From: Microbacterium sp. LWO14-1.2
GTDB lineage: Bacteria; Actinomycetota; Actinomycetes; Actinomycetales; Microbacteriaceae
Direction of reading: 5' to 3'
Assembly (NCBI RefSeq): GCF_038397715.1
Contig: NZ_CP151633.1
Coordinates: forward strand, 3,714,783 to 3,778,782
Length of the DNA stretch: 64,000 nt
The translations under genes and the position numbers were made by a program. The notes below the pieces were generated by a model that was not told the origin of the DNA, did not search any database, and worked only from the letters and a program-made list of their open reading frames with translations. How positions within the stretch are numbered: position 1 is the stretch's first letter; each line of letters starts with the position of its first letter. This document shows, in pieces, positions 44,164-51,892 of the stretch.

Positions 44164-44249
44164 TGGTGCCGGCGGTGGGACTCGAACCCACACGCCCTCT
44201 CGGACAAAGCATTTTGAGTGCTCCGCGTCTGCCATTCCGCCACGCCGGC
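44164..44249 (-). tRNA. tRNA-Leu (anticodon CAA)
   Basis: The minus strand folds as a class II tRNA. The acceptor stem GCCGGCG/CGCCGGC has seven perfect pairs, the discriminator is A, and CCA is encoded at the 3' end. The anticodon stem GAGCA/TGCTT encloses loop CTCAAAA, giving anticodon CAA. A long variable arm (TGTCCGAGAGGGCG) and the T-loop GGTTCGAGTCC follow. The class II variable arm supports leucine. Confidence 0.95.
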
Positions 44250-44329
44250 CCGTGTGTCGCGTCTACGACTGTATCGCAGCCCGCCTGCACAGACGTGCGA
44301 CCTTCGGGGTCGCTCGGGTGACTCTCCAC

Positions 44330-44335
44330 TAGGAT
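44330..44335 (+). promoter_or_regulatory. Predicted -10 element, leaderless transcript of the ANTAR regulator
   Basis: TAGGAT lies 7 nt before GTG 44343. It contains the first two bases of the competing ATG at 44334, which argues for the GTG as start. Confidence 0.5.
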
Positions 44336-44342
44336 GGAGGGC

Positions 44343-44960
44343 GTGACAGAGCAAGAACAGCCTGAGCAGCCCACGGCATCTGCCCCCCGACGCGTCGTCG
44401 TCGCCGAGGACGAGTCGCTGATCCGTCTCGACATCGTCGAGATCCTCCGCGACAACGGCTTCGATGTCGTCGGCGAGGCCGGAGACGGTGAGACGGCCGT
44501 GGCTCTCGCCACCGAGCTGCGCCCCGACCTCGTCATCATGGACGTGAAGATGCCCCAGCTCGACGGCATCAGCGCTGCCGAGAAGCTGCACAAGGGCAAC
44601 ATCGCCCCGGTGGTCCTGCTCACCGCCTTCAGTCAGAAGGAACTCGTGGAGCGCGCGAGCGAGGCCGGCGCGCTGGCGTACGTCGTGAAGCCGTTCACGC
44701 CGAACGACCTGCTTCCCGCCATCGAGATCGCTCTCGCTCGTCACGAGCAGATCATCACGCTCGAGGCCGAGGTCGCCGACATGGTCGAGCGCTTCGAGAC
44801 GCGCAAGCTCGTCGATCGGGCGAAGGGTCTCCTGAACGAGAAGATGGGTCTCTCCGAGCCCGAGGCCTTCCGGTGGATCCAGAAGGCCTCGATGGATCGT
44901 CGCCTCACGATGCAGGACGTCGCGAAGGCGATCATCGAGCAGCTCGCTCCGAAGAAGTAG
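44343..44960 (+). CDS. pdtaR: ANTAR-domain response regulator (PdtaR-type)
   Basis: 205 aa. A receiver domain (RRVVVAEDESLIRLDIVEIL, phospho-acceptor Asp67 in DLVIMDVKMPQLDG, Lys in YVVKPF) is followed by a coiled linker and an ANTAR RNA-binding domain (LVDRAKGLLNEKMGLSEPEAFRWIQKASMDRR). It matches Mycobacterium PdtaR (Rv1626), an antiterminator that binds paired hexaloop hairpins when phosphorylated. The cognate kinase PdtaS is not in this window. I chose GTG 44343 because the -10 element overlaps the alternative ATG 44334. A GNAT gene follows after 3 bp. Confidence 0.9.
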   Translation: MTEQEQPEQPTASAPRRVVVAEDESLIRLDIVEILRDNGFDVVGEAGDGETAVALATELRPDLVIMDVKMPQLDGISAAEKLHKGNIAPVVLLTAFSQKELVERASEAGALAYVVKPFTPNDLLPAIEIALARHEQIITLEAEVADMVERFETRKLVDRAKGLLNEKMGLSEPEAFRWIQKASMDRRLTMQDVAKAIIEQLAPKK

Positions 44961-44963
44961 ACG

Positions 44964-45497
44964 GTGCTCCGGCTCGACGCGGACCACGTCCTGCGTCTCG
45001 TCCAGCCGGGGGACGGTGCGGCTCTCGCGCGCGCGTACACGGCGAATCGAGACCATCTCGCAGCCTGGGAGCCGGTGCGCAGCGATGAGTTCTACACAGC
45101 GGCGTGGCAGGAACAGCACGTCGACCAGTGCCTCGCCGATGCCGACTCCGGGCGCGGCTACCGTTTCGTGATCCTCTCCGGCGACGGCGAGATCCGCGGA
45201 CGCATGAACCTCAACAACGTCGTACGGGGCGCTTTCCGCAGCGCCGACGTGGGCTACTGGGTCGATGCCTCTCGGCTGCGGCGCGGGCTCGGCGGGCACG
45301 GTGTCGCCGCACTCGTCCGGTTCGCTGAGCGGGATCTGGCGCTGCATCGGCTGCAGGCGGCCACCCTGCTCGACAACACCGCGTCTCAACACGTGCTCAC
45401 CCGGGCGGGGTTCTCGGTGATCGGGATGGCGCCGCAGTACCTGCACATCGCGGGGGAGTGGCGAGATCACCGCCTGTTCCAGCGGATCCTCCCGTGA
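44964..45497 (+). CDS. GNAT family N-acetyltransferase (RimJ/RimL-like)
   Basis: 177 aa. It has the RimJ/RimL layout: RLDADHVLRLVQPGDGAAL, the central strand IRGRMNLNNVVRGAFRSADVGYWV, the acetyl-CoA loop RLRRGLGGHGVAAL, and NTASQHVLTRAGF, which carries the conserved late Asn. It should transfer an acetyl group to a protein N-terminus or a small amine. The acceptor is unknown. GTG start 3 bp after the ANTAR regulator, so the two are probably co-transcribed. Confidence 0.83.
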   Translation: MLRLDADHVLRLVQPGDGAALARAYTANRDHLAAWEPVRSDEFYTAAWQEQHVDQCLADADSGRGYRFVILSGDGEIRGRMNLNNVVRGAFRSADVGYWVDASRLRRGLGGHGVAALVRFAERDLALHRLQAATLLDNTASQHVLTRAGFSVIGMAPQYLHIAGEWRDHRLFQRILP

Positions 45498-45579
45498 GGA
45501 CCTCTCCTCCACGGACCGCCATCGCGGGATTCTGCCCACAGTTCCCGGTCGGAGGACGCCGCAGCAGCGGGGTCGCGTC

Positions 45580-45585
45580 TATCGT
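45580..45585 (+). promoter_or_regulatory. Predicted -10 element, leaderless coiled-coil gene
   Basis: TATCGT lies 6 nt before the ATG at 45592. Confidence 0.45.
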
Positions 45586-45591
45586 CGGCTC

Positions 45592-45873
45592 ATGCCCATG
45601 ACACACGCGCAGCTGGAGCGCCTCACCGAGCAGAACTCGAACGACATCATCGCCATCTACGACATGATCGTCGGCATCACCGCCAAGCTCGAGGAGCACG
45701 ACGCGCGGTTCGAGGCGATCGACGCGCGACTGGACGGAATCGACGCGCGACTGGACGGGATCGACGGTCGGCTGGACGGGATCGACGGTCGGCTGGACAG
45801 CCTGACCGGGTTGGTCGGTGAGATCCTGACGATTCTCACGGAGCGAGCGGATGTCAGGCCGGCGCGTCCTTGA
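45592..45873 (+). CDS. Short coiled-coil protein built from heptad repeats
   Basis: 93 aa, no recognised family. After an N-terminal helix (AQLERLTEQNSNDIIAIYDM) the central part is four near-identical heptads of the form IDxRLDG, ideal for a parallel coiled coil with Ile and Leu at a and d. A hydrophobic helix LTGLVGEILTIL then follows. It probably oligomerises. A second ATG at 45598 is possible. The 3' end overlaps the convergent thioesterase gene by 20 bp. Repeat-number variation between strains is plausible. Confidence 0.7.
   Translation: MPMTHAQLERLTEQNSNDIIAIYDMIVGITAKLEEHDARFEAIDARLDGIDARLDGIDGRLDGIDGRLDSLTGLVGEILTILTERADVRPARP
45718..45801 (+). repeat. Four tandem 21-bp units encoding heptads
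   Basis: Four in-frame units ATCGACGSNCGNCTGGACRGN at 45718, 45739, 45760 and 45781. Units 1-2 use GCGCGA and units 3-4 use GGTCGG, so each pair is more alike internally, which suggests stepwise duplication. A degenerate unit precedes them. Confidence 0.85.
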
Positions 45874-46279
45874 TCATGTTGGTGATCCTGATGGTGGAGC
45901 ATCGACGTCCCTGATCGTCCGTGACGACGATCTCGTGCACCGTGATGCTGCGCCCGAGGTGCACCGGAGTGCAGACGCCGGTGACCACACCGGACGTCGC
46001 CGACCGCGTGTGGGTGGCATTGATGTCGACGCCGACTGCGAGGCGACCGGGACCGGCGTGCAGATTCGCGGCCATGGAACCCAGCGACTCCCCGAGAACC
46101 ACATAGGCGCCGCCGTGCATCAGACCGACGGGCTGGGTGTTGCCCTCGACCGGCATGGTCGCGACGCACCGCTGGGTGCTGAACTCGAGGAACTCCATCC
46201 CCATCTTCTCGGCGAGGGCCCCCATGCCTCGAGCGGACGCCCAATCGAGTCCCTGACTGGTCGCGGTGCTCTCGCTCAT
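45854..46279 (-). CDS. PaaI-family hotdog-fold thioesterase
   Basis: 141 aa, single hotdog domain. The signature is NTQPVGLMHGGAYVVLGESLGSMAAN, with the HGG and catalytic acid positions of the PaaI/4-hydroxybenzoyl-CoA type, and VGVDINATHTRSATSG after it. It hydrolyses an acyl-CoA. Menaquinone-pathway DHNA-CoA or phenylacetyl-CoA thioesterases are the nearest types, but the substrate cannot be told from sequence. The ribosome site GAGGAGG lies 5 nt before the ATG. It diverges from polA across 45 bp. Confidence 0.85.
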   Translation of the reverse strand: MSESTATSQGLDWASARGMGALAEKMGMEFLEFSTQRCVATMPVEGNTQPVGLMHGGAYVVLGESLGSMAANLHAGPGRLAVGVDINATHTRSATSGVVTGVCTPVHLGRSITVHEIVVTDDQGRRCSTIRITNMIKDAPA

Positions 46280-46312
46280 GGATCCTCCTCAGCGGGTGTC
46301 TGTCGTCCTCGT

Positions 46313-46318
46313 TAGGCT
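46313..46318 (+). promoter_or_regulatory. Predicted -10 element, leaderless polA transcript
   Basis: TAGGCT lies 6 nt before the polA GTG at 46325, within the 45-bp divergent gap shared with the thioesterase. Confidence 0.5.
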
Positions 46319-46324
46319 GACAGG

Positions 46325-48955
46325 GTGACGGACTCCGCAAAGCCTACCCTCATGGTCGTCGACGGCCACTCGCTCGCCTATCGCGCCTTCTTCGCCCTTC
46401 CGGTCGACAACTTCACGACCAAGGACAACCAGCACACGAACGCCATCTACGGCTTCCTCTCGATGCTGGTCAACCTCATCAAGGCCGAGCAGCCCACGCA
46501 TCTGGCTATCGCCTTCGACACGTCGCGCCACTCCTTCCGCACCGACGAGTATCCGGAGTACAAGGCGACCCGTTCCGAGACGCCGCAGGAGTTCCGCGGG
46601 CAGATCCCGCTGCTGCAGGACTGCCTCGCTGCGATGTCGATCCCCGTGCTCACGAAAGAGGGGATCGAAGCCGACGACATCCTCGCGACCCTGTCGACTC
46701 AGGGAGCGGAGCAGGGGTACGAGGTCCTGGTGGTGTCCGGCGATCGCGACACCATCCAGCTCGTCAACGACGAGATCACACTGCTGTACCCGAACGTGCA
46801 GGGTGTCTCGCAGCTCAAGCGGTACGACCCGACCACCGTCCAGGAGCGCTACGGCGTGCGTCCGGAGCAGTATCCCGACATCGCCGCGCTGGTGGGCGAG
46901 ACGAGCGACAACCTTCCCGGCGTGCCGAAAGTGGGGGAGAAGACGGCGGTCAAATGGCTCACGCAGTTCGGATCCCTCGACCAGCTGCTCGACCGGGCGG
47001 ACGAGATCAAAGGCGTCGTCGGCGGGAACCTGCGCGAGCACATCGAGGACGTCCGCCGGAACCGCAAGCTGAACCGACTGCTCCGTGATGTGGAGCTCCC
47101 CGTCGCTCCCGCCGACCTCGCTGTCGCCCCGATCGATGCTCAGGCCGTGCGCGACATCTTCGCCCGTCTCGAGTTCCGTACCCTGCTGCCGCGGGTGTTC
47201 GAGGCCGTCGGCGCCGGCGAGGTCGCCGATGACCCGGCGACCGTCGTCGAGCTGCCCACTCCCGTCGAGGCGGCTCCTGCCGAGTTCCTGTCCTGGGTCG
47301 AGTCCCAGGACGAGGTGGCGCTGCGCCTCGTGATCCAGAGCGGCACCCCGACGCGCATCGGCGCGGCGACGGAGACCGAGCTGCGAGAACTGGACTGGAA
47401 CGACGACGCGGCAGCAGCGCTGCGCGACTGGCTCGAATCCGCCCGCCCGAAGATCCTGCACGACGCCAAGCCGCAGGTGAAGGCCCTCTTGCGCCTCGGC
47501 ATCCGCCTCTCCGGTCTCGCCTACGACACGAGCCTCGCCGGATGGCTGCTGCGTCCGAGCTTCCCCGACAAGACCCTCGGCGATCTCGTCGAGCGGTACC
47601 TGGGGGAGAAGCTGCCGGAAGCGGACCCCACTCAGCTCGTCCCGGAGACCGAGGGAGCGACGCCGTCGCAGGAGGCATGGTTCGCATTGCGTGTCGCGGC
47701 TGCCCTGCGCGACGACATCCCGGAATCGGTCGCGACCGTGCTCACCGACATCGAGCTCCCGACGCTCCTGACGCTCGCCGATATGGAGGTCGCGGGCGTC
47801 GCGGTCTCGCACGAGGTGCTGTCGACCTTCTCCGCCGAGCTCGCCACCCGCGCAGACGGTATCGCGCAGGAGGCCTTCGGGATCGTCGGGCGCGAGTTCA
47901 ACCTCGGCTCCCCGAAGCAGCTCCAGGAAGTGCTCTTCGACGACCTGCAGCTTCCGAAGACCCGCAAGACGAAGACCGGCTACTCGACGGATGCCGCGGT
48001 GCTCGCCGACCTGCAGGAATCCCATCCGCATCCCTTCCTCGGTCTGCTGCTGCAGCACCGCGAGGCGACCAAGCTGCGTCAGATCATCGAGTCGCTCGAC
48101 GTGGCGATCGGTCCCGACCAGCGGGTGCGCACCACCTACGTCCAGACGGGCAGCCAGACCGGCCGTCTGTCGAGCACCGATCCCAACCTGCAGAACATCC
48201 CCGTCCGCACGGAGGAGTCGCGCCGCATCCGCAGCGCCTTCCAGGTCGGCGAGGAGTACGAGGCACTTCTCACCGCTGACTACTCGCAGATCGAGATGCG
48301 CATCATGGCCCACCTGTCCGGTGACGAAGGACTCATCGAGGCGTTCAACAGCGGCGAGGACCTGCACCGATTCGTCGGCGCGCGCGTGTTCGGTGTCGAT
48401 CCCGCCGACGTCACCGCTGCCATGCGCACGAAGGTCAAGGCCATGTCCTACGGACTCGTCTACGGTCTCTCGGCGTTCGGTCTGTCGAAGCAGCTGCGCA
48501 TCGAGCAGTCCGAGGCCAAGCAGCTGATGGTCGAATACTTCGCCCGGTTCGGCGCGGTGCGCGATTACCTCAGGGCGTCGGTTCTGGCCGCGCGCGAGGT
48601 CGGATACACCGAGACGATCTTCGGCAGGCGACGCCCGTTCCCGGACTTGGCCTCACCCAACCGTGTGCTGCGCGAGAACGCAGAGCGAGCGGCGCTCAAC
48701 GCGCCGATCCAGGGGAGCGCGGCCGACATCATGAAGATCGCGCTGTTCCACATCCACGACGATCTGCGGGCCGAAGGGCTGGCATCTCGTGTGCTGCTCC
48801 AGATCCACGACGAACTCGTCGTGGAGGTCGCGCCGGGTGAGTGGGATGCGGCGGAGCGCATCGTCCGACAGCGCATGGGCGACGCCGCAGACCTCACGGT
48901 TCCGCTCGACGTGCAGGTCGGTCGCGGCCAGGACTGGAACGAGGCCGCGCACTGA
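46325..48955 (+). CDS. polA: DNA polymerase I
   Basis: 876 aa. The 5'-3' exonuclease domain (LMVVDGHSLAYRAFFALP; SGDRDTIQLV; GETSDNLPGVPKVGEKTA) spans residues ~1-290. The middle domain lacks the DxE motif of a proofreading exonuclease, so proofreading is probably absent, as in other actinobacteria. The polymerase domain has QTGSQTGRLSSTDPNLQNIP, motif A DYSQIEMRIMAHL, motif B YGLVYGLSAFG and motif C QIHDELVVEV. It removes Okazaki primers and fills repair gaps. The stop codon lies within a 16-bp tandem repeat. Confidence 0.96.
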   Translation: MTDSAKPTLMVVDGHSLAYRAFFALPVDNFTTKDNQHTNAIYGFLSMLVNLIKAEQPTHLAIAFDTSRHSFRTDEYPEYKATRSETPQEFRGQIPLLQDCLAAMSIPVLTKEGIEADDILATLSTQGAEQGYEVLVVSGDRDTIQLVNDEITLLYPNVQGVSQLKRYDPTTVQERYGVRPEQYPDIAALVGETSDNLPGVPKVGEKTAVKWLTQFGSLDQLLDRADEIKGVVGGNLREHIEDVRRNRKLNRLLRDVELPVAPADLAVAPIDAQAVRDIFARLEFRTLLPRVFEAVGAGEVADDPATVVELPTPVEAAPAEFLSWVESQDEVALRLVIQSGTPTRIGAATETELRELDWNDDAAAALRDWLESARPKILHDAKPQVKALLRLGIRLSGLAYDTSLAGWLLRPSFPDKTLGDLVERYLGEKLPEADPTQLVPETEGATPSQEAWFALRVAAALRDDIPESVATVLTDIELPTLLTLADMEVAGVAVSHEVLSTFSAELATRADGIAQEAFGIVGREFNLGSPKQLQEVLFDDLQLPKTRKTKTGYSTDAAVLADLQESHPHPFLGLLLQHREATKLRQIIESLDVAIGPDQRVRTTYVQTGSQTGRLSSTDPNLQNIPVRTEESRRIRSAFQVGEEYEALLTADYSQIEMRIMAHLSGDEGLIEAFNSGEDLHRFVGARVFGVDPADVTAAMRTKVKAMSYGLVYGLSAFGLSKQLRIEQSEAKQLMVEYFARFGAVRDYLRASVLAAREVGYTETIFGRRRPFPDLASPNRVLRENAERAALNAPIQGSAADIMKIALFHIHDDLRAEGLASRVLLQIHDELVVEVAPGEWDAAERIVRQRMGDAADLTVPLDVQVGRGQDWNEAAH

Positions 48956-49036
48956 CGAGGCCGCGCACTGACGAGGTCGCGCACTGACGAGGCCGCGCAC
49001 TGACGAGCGAGTGCACAGGCGAGCGAGTGCCTGACG
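48941..49036 (+). repeat. 16-bp tandem repeat spanning the polA stop codon
   Basis: Units GAGGCCGCGCACTGAC at 48941, 48957, 48973 (one base different) and 48989, followed by two diverged units starting GAGCGAGTGC at 49005 and 49021 in the same 16-bp phase. The first unit encodes the final Glu-Ala-Ala-His and TGA of polA. The later ones are untranslated. The array ends 27 bp before the next promoter. Confidence 0.9.
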
Positions 49037-49062
49037 GGTGGGTGGTGCGGGCGGCATCCGGC

Positions 49063-49068
49063 TACGCT
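49063..49068 (+). promoter_or_regulatory. Predicted -10 element, leaderless DUF885 transcript
   Basis: TACGCT lies 6 nt before ATG 49075 and supports that start over the upstream in-frame start at 49027, which would overlap the repeat array. Confidence 0.5.
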
Positions 49069-49074
49069 GAAGGG

Positions 49075-50751
49075 ATGACTTCTCAGCCCCGCACTCCCTC
49101 TGCTATCGACAAGGTCGCCGACGGATGGGTCGACACGCTGGTGCAGTTGGCGCCGACGCTCGGCACGTACATCGGCCGCGACGAGGTCAACGATCGCTTC
49201 GGCGATCTGAGTCCCGAGGGACACGAGAGCATCGCCGCGGCGACCCGAGCGACACTCGCCGAGCTCTCGGCTCTCGAACCGGTTGACGCCGTCGACGAGG
49301 TCACGAAGGCGGACCTCACGGCTGAGCTCACTCTCGATCTCGAGCTGCACGAGGCGAACTGGCACCTTCGGGATCTGAACGTGATCGCGTCTGCCGCTCA
49401 GGACGTGCGGTCCGCGTTCGATCTCATGCCCACCGCCACTGCGGACGACTGGTCGGTGATCGCCACTCGTCTCGCCGCGGTGCCCGATGCGTTGCGCGGC
49501 TACACGGAGACGCTCCGCGCCGGAATCGCCGCCGGGGTCACCCCGGCGCGTCGCCAGGTGGTCGAGGTCGCCACGCAGATCGACCGCTACATCGCCGACG
49601 ACGGCTTCTTCGCGGCGTTCGTCGCTCACGCCTCGCCGGAGGACGGCAACCTGCCGGCATCCCTCGCCCGCACCCTCGCCGACAACTCGGCATCGGCGCG
49701 CGTCGCCTATGGAGCGCTGCGCCGTTTCCTCGCGGAAGAGCTCGCTCCCGCCGCCGTCGAGGAGGATGCCGTAGGGCGCGAGCTCTACGCCCTGAACTCG
49801 CGCCGCTTCCTCGGCGCCACGATCGACCTCGACGAGACCTACGAGTGGGGCCGCGAGGAGCTCGAGCGCATGGTCGCCGAGCAGACCGCGATCGCGAACG
49901 AGATCCTTCCCGGGGCGTCTGTCGAGGAGGCCGTCGCGCATCTCGAAGCGGATCCTGCTCGCAAGCTGGTCGGCACCGAGGCTCTGCAGCGGTGGATGCA
50001 GGAGACGAGCGACCGCGCCGTCGCCGAACTCGGCGCCACGCACTTCGACATCCCCGAGGCGATCCGCACACTCGAGTGCATGATCGCCCCCACGCAGGAG
50101 GGCGGCATCTACTACACCGGCCCGACCGACGACTTCTCCCGCCCCGGCCGCATGTGGTGGTCCGTCCCCGAGGGCGTCACGGAGTTCGACACGTGGCGTG
50201 AGCTCACCACCGTGTATCACGAGGGCGTTCCCGGGCATCACCTGCAGATCGCGCAGGCCGTGTACAACCGTGCGGAGCTGAACTCGTGGCGCCGCCTGCT
50301 CGCGGGCACCTCGGGCCACGCCGAGGGCTGGGCGCTCTACGCCGAGCGACTCATGCAGCAGCTCGGCTACCTCGACGATCCGGCTGACCGCCTCGGGATG
50401 CTCGACGGTCAGCGCATGCGAGCAGCCCGTGTCGTGCTCGACATCGGCGTGCACCTCGGCAAGCCCCGTCTCGACGGCGAGGGAGTGTGGGACGCCGACT
50501 ACGCGCTCGACTTCATGCGCAAGAACGTGAACATGTCCGACCAGTTCGTGCAGTTCGAGGTGAATCGCTACCTCGGCTGGCCCGGACAGGCCCCGACGTA
50601 CAAGGTCGGTCAGCGCATCTGGGAGCAGGTCCGCGACGCGTATCAGGCGGAGAAGGGCGCGGGCTTCGACATCAAGGAGTTCCACAAGCGCGCCCTCGAC
50701 ATGGGTGGCGTCGGCCTCGACACTCTCCGTACGGCACTGCTCGACCGGTGA
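49075..50751 (+). CDS. DUF885 family protein (predicted metallohydrolase)
   Basis: 558 aa. The DUF885 hallmark is TVYHEGVPGHHLQIAQA near residue 380, an HExxxHH-type zinc site as in M32-like peptidases, with a downstream acid candidate in GHAEGWALYAERLMQQLG. The whole protein is helical and has no signal peptide, so it is probably a cytoplasmic peptidase or related hydrolase. Substrate is unknown. It stands alone between polA and a flavin oxidoreductase. Confidence 0.85.
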   Translation: MTSQPRTPSAIDKVADGWVDTLVQLAPTLGTYIGRDEVNDRFGDLSPEGHESIAAATRATLAELSALEPVDAVDEVTKADLTAELTLDLELHEANWHLRDLNVIASAAQDVRSAFDLMPTATADDWSVIATRLAAVPDALRGYTETLRAGIAAGVTPARRQVVEVATQIDRYIADDGFFAAFVAHASPEDGNLPASLARTLADNSASARVAYGALRRFLAEELAPAAVEEDAVGRELYALNSRRFLGATIDLDETYEWGREELERMVAEQTAIANEILPGASVEEAVAHLEADPARKLVGTEALQRWMQETSDRAVAELGATHFDIPEAIRTLECMIAPTQEGGIYYTGPTDDFSRPGRMWWSVPEGVTEFDTWRELTTVYHEGVPGHHLQIAQAVYNRAELNSWRRLLAGTSGHAEGWALYAERLMQQLGYLDDPADRLGMLDGQRMRAARVVLDIGVHLGKPRLDGEGVWDADYALDFMRKNVNMSDQFVQFEVNRYLGWPGQAPTYKVGQRIWEQVRDAYQAEKGAGFDIKEFHKRALDMGGVGLDTLRTALLDR

Positions 50752-50805
50752 CGGGAATGTCCGCGCCCGGACCGATGTTCATTCACCTGAATAGAAGGAG
50801 CTGAC

Positions 50806-51840
50806 ATGGACATCGAGTTCGGGCTGGACACGTTCGGAGACATCACCCGCGACGGGGACGGCGAGCTGCTCTCGGGCGCTCAGACGATCCGCAACGTCGT
50901 GGACCAGGCGGTGCTCGCCGACGCAGTCGGGGTGGACTACTTCGGTGTGGGGGAGCACCATCGCCGGGAGTTCGCGATCTCGTCGCCGGAGATGGTGCTC
51001 GCCACAATCGCCGGACGCACCGAGCGGATCCGGCTCGGAACCGCGGTGACCGTTCTCTCGTCCGATGATCCGGTGCGCGTGTTCGAGCGCTTCTCTACGC
51101 TCGACGCTCTGTCCGACGGGCGGGCGGAGGTCGTTCTCGGCCGCGGATCGTTCATCGAGTCGTTCCCGCTGTTCGGATACGACCTCCGCGACTACGACGC
51201 CCTCTTCGAGCAGAAGCTCGAGCTGTTCGTGGAGCTCCTCAAAGAGGAGCCGGTCACCTGGTCCGGCAGCATGAGGGCCTCTCTCGAGAACGCCGACGTC
51301 TTCCCGAAGACCGAGAAGGGTCTCCGCACGTGGGTCGGTGTCGGCGGCAGTCCCGAATCCGTCGTGCGAGTCGCGCGGCACGGTCTCGGTCTGATGCTCG
51401 CGATCATCGGCGGTCCCGCCGCGCGATTCGCACCCTTCGTCGACCTGTACCACCGGTCGGTCGCGTCGTTGGGCACGACCGCGCAGCCGATCTCCGTGCA
51501 TTCCCCCGGGCACATCGCCGAGACCGACGAGGAAGCGTGGGAGGCCGCGTACTCCGGGTTCGAGGCCATGAACAACACGATCGGCGCCGAGCGCGGTTGG
51601 CCGCCCTACATCCGTGCGCGCTTCCAGAACGACGTGGGCCCGGCCGGCGCCATCTACGCCGGCTCTCCGGACCGCGTCGCGGCCAAGATCGCTGACACGG
51701 TGACCACCCTCGGCCTCGGGCGCTTCGACCTGAAGTACTCCACGGGCACCATCTCGCACGAGGCGCTGATGCGGAGCGTCGAGCTGTACGGTACCGAGGT
51801 GATCCCGCGCGTACGACGTCTCCTCGCTGCGAACGACTGA
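50806..51840 (+). CDS. LLM-class (luciferase-like) flavin oxidoreductase
   Basis: 344 aa TIM-barrel of the bacterial luciferase-like monooxygenase superfamily. Typical segments are DYFGVGEHHRREFAISSPEMVLA, RIRLGTAVTVLSSDDPVRVFERFSTLDALS, GRAEVVLGRGSF and WVGVGGSPESVVRVARHGLG. It probably uses FMNH2 supplied by a separate reductase, and the substrate is unknown. The ribosome site AGAAGGAG lies 6 nt before the ATG. The upstream 54 bp are AT-richer than the surroundings and may hold the promoter. Confidence 0.87.
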   Translation: MDIEFGLDTFGDITRDGDGELLSGAQTIRNVVDQAVLADAVGVDYFGVGEHHRREFAISSPEMVLATIAGRTERIRLGTAVTVLSSDDPVRVFERFSTLDALSDGRAEVVLGRGSFIESFPLFGYDLRDYDALFEQKLELFVELLKEEPVTWSGSMRASLENADVFPKTEKGLRTWVGVGGSPESVVRVARHGLGLMLAIIGGPAARFAPFVDLYHRSVASLGTTAQPISVHSPGHIAETDEEAWEAAYSGFEAMNNTIGAERGWPPYIRARFQNDVGPAGAIYAGSPDRVAAKIADTVTTLGLGRFDLKYSTGTISHEALMRSVELYGTEVIPRVRRLLAAND

Positions 51841-51879
51841 GGCGGGCCGCAAGGAGGCTATCCGACGCCCTGACGCCCC

Positions 51880-51885
51880 TACGAT
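51880..51885 (+). promoter_or_regulatory. Predicted -10 element, leaderless MFS transporter transcript
   Basis: TACGAT lies 7 nt before ATG 51893. The alternative ATG at 51884 overlaps the hexamer and is therefore unlikely as a start. Confidence 0.5.
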
Positions 51886-51892
51886 GGGGGGC

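Noticed and set aside
46325..48955. Proofreading 3'-5' exonuclease in polA
   Set aside because: The middle domain lacks the DxE and later Asp residues needed for catalysis, as is known for other actinobacterial PolA, so it is not reported as a novelty.
48941..49036. Possible CRISPR array after polA
   Set aside because: The 16-bp units are directly adjacent with no spacers, and no cas genes are present, so it is a simple tandem repeat.
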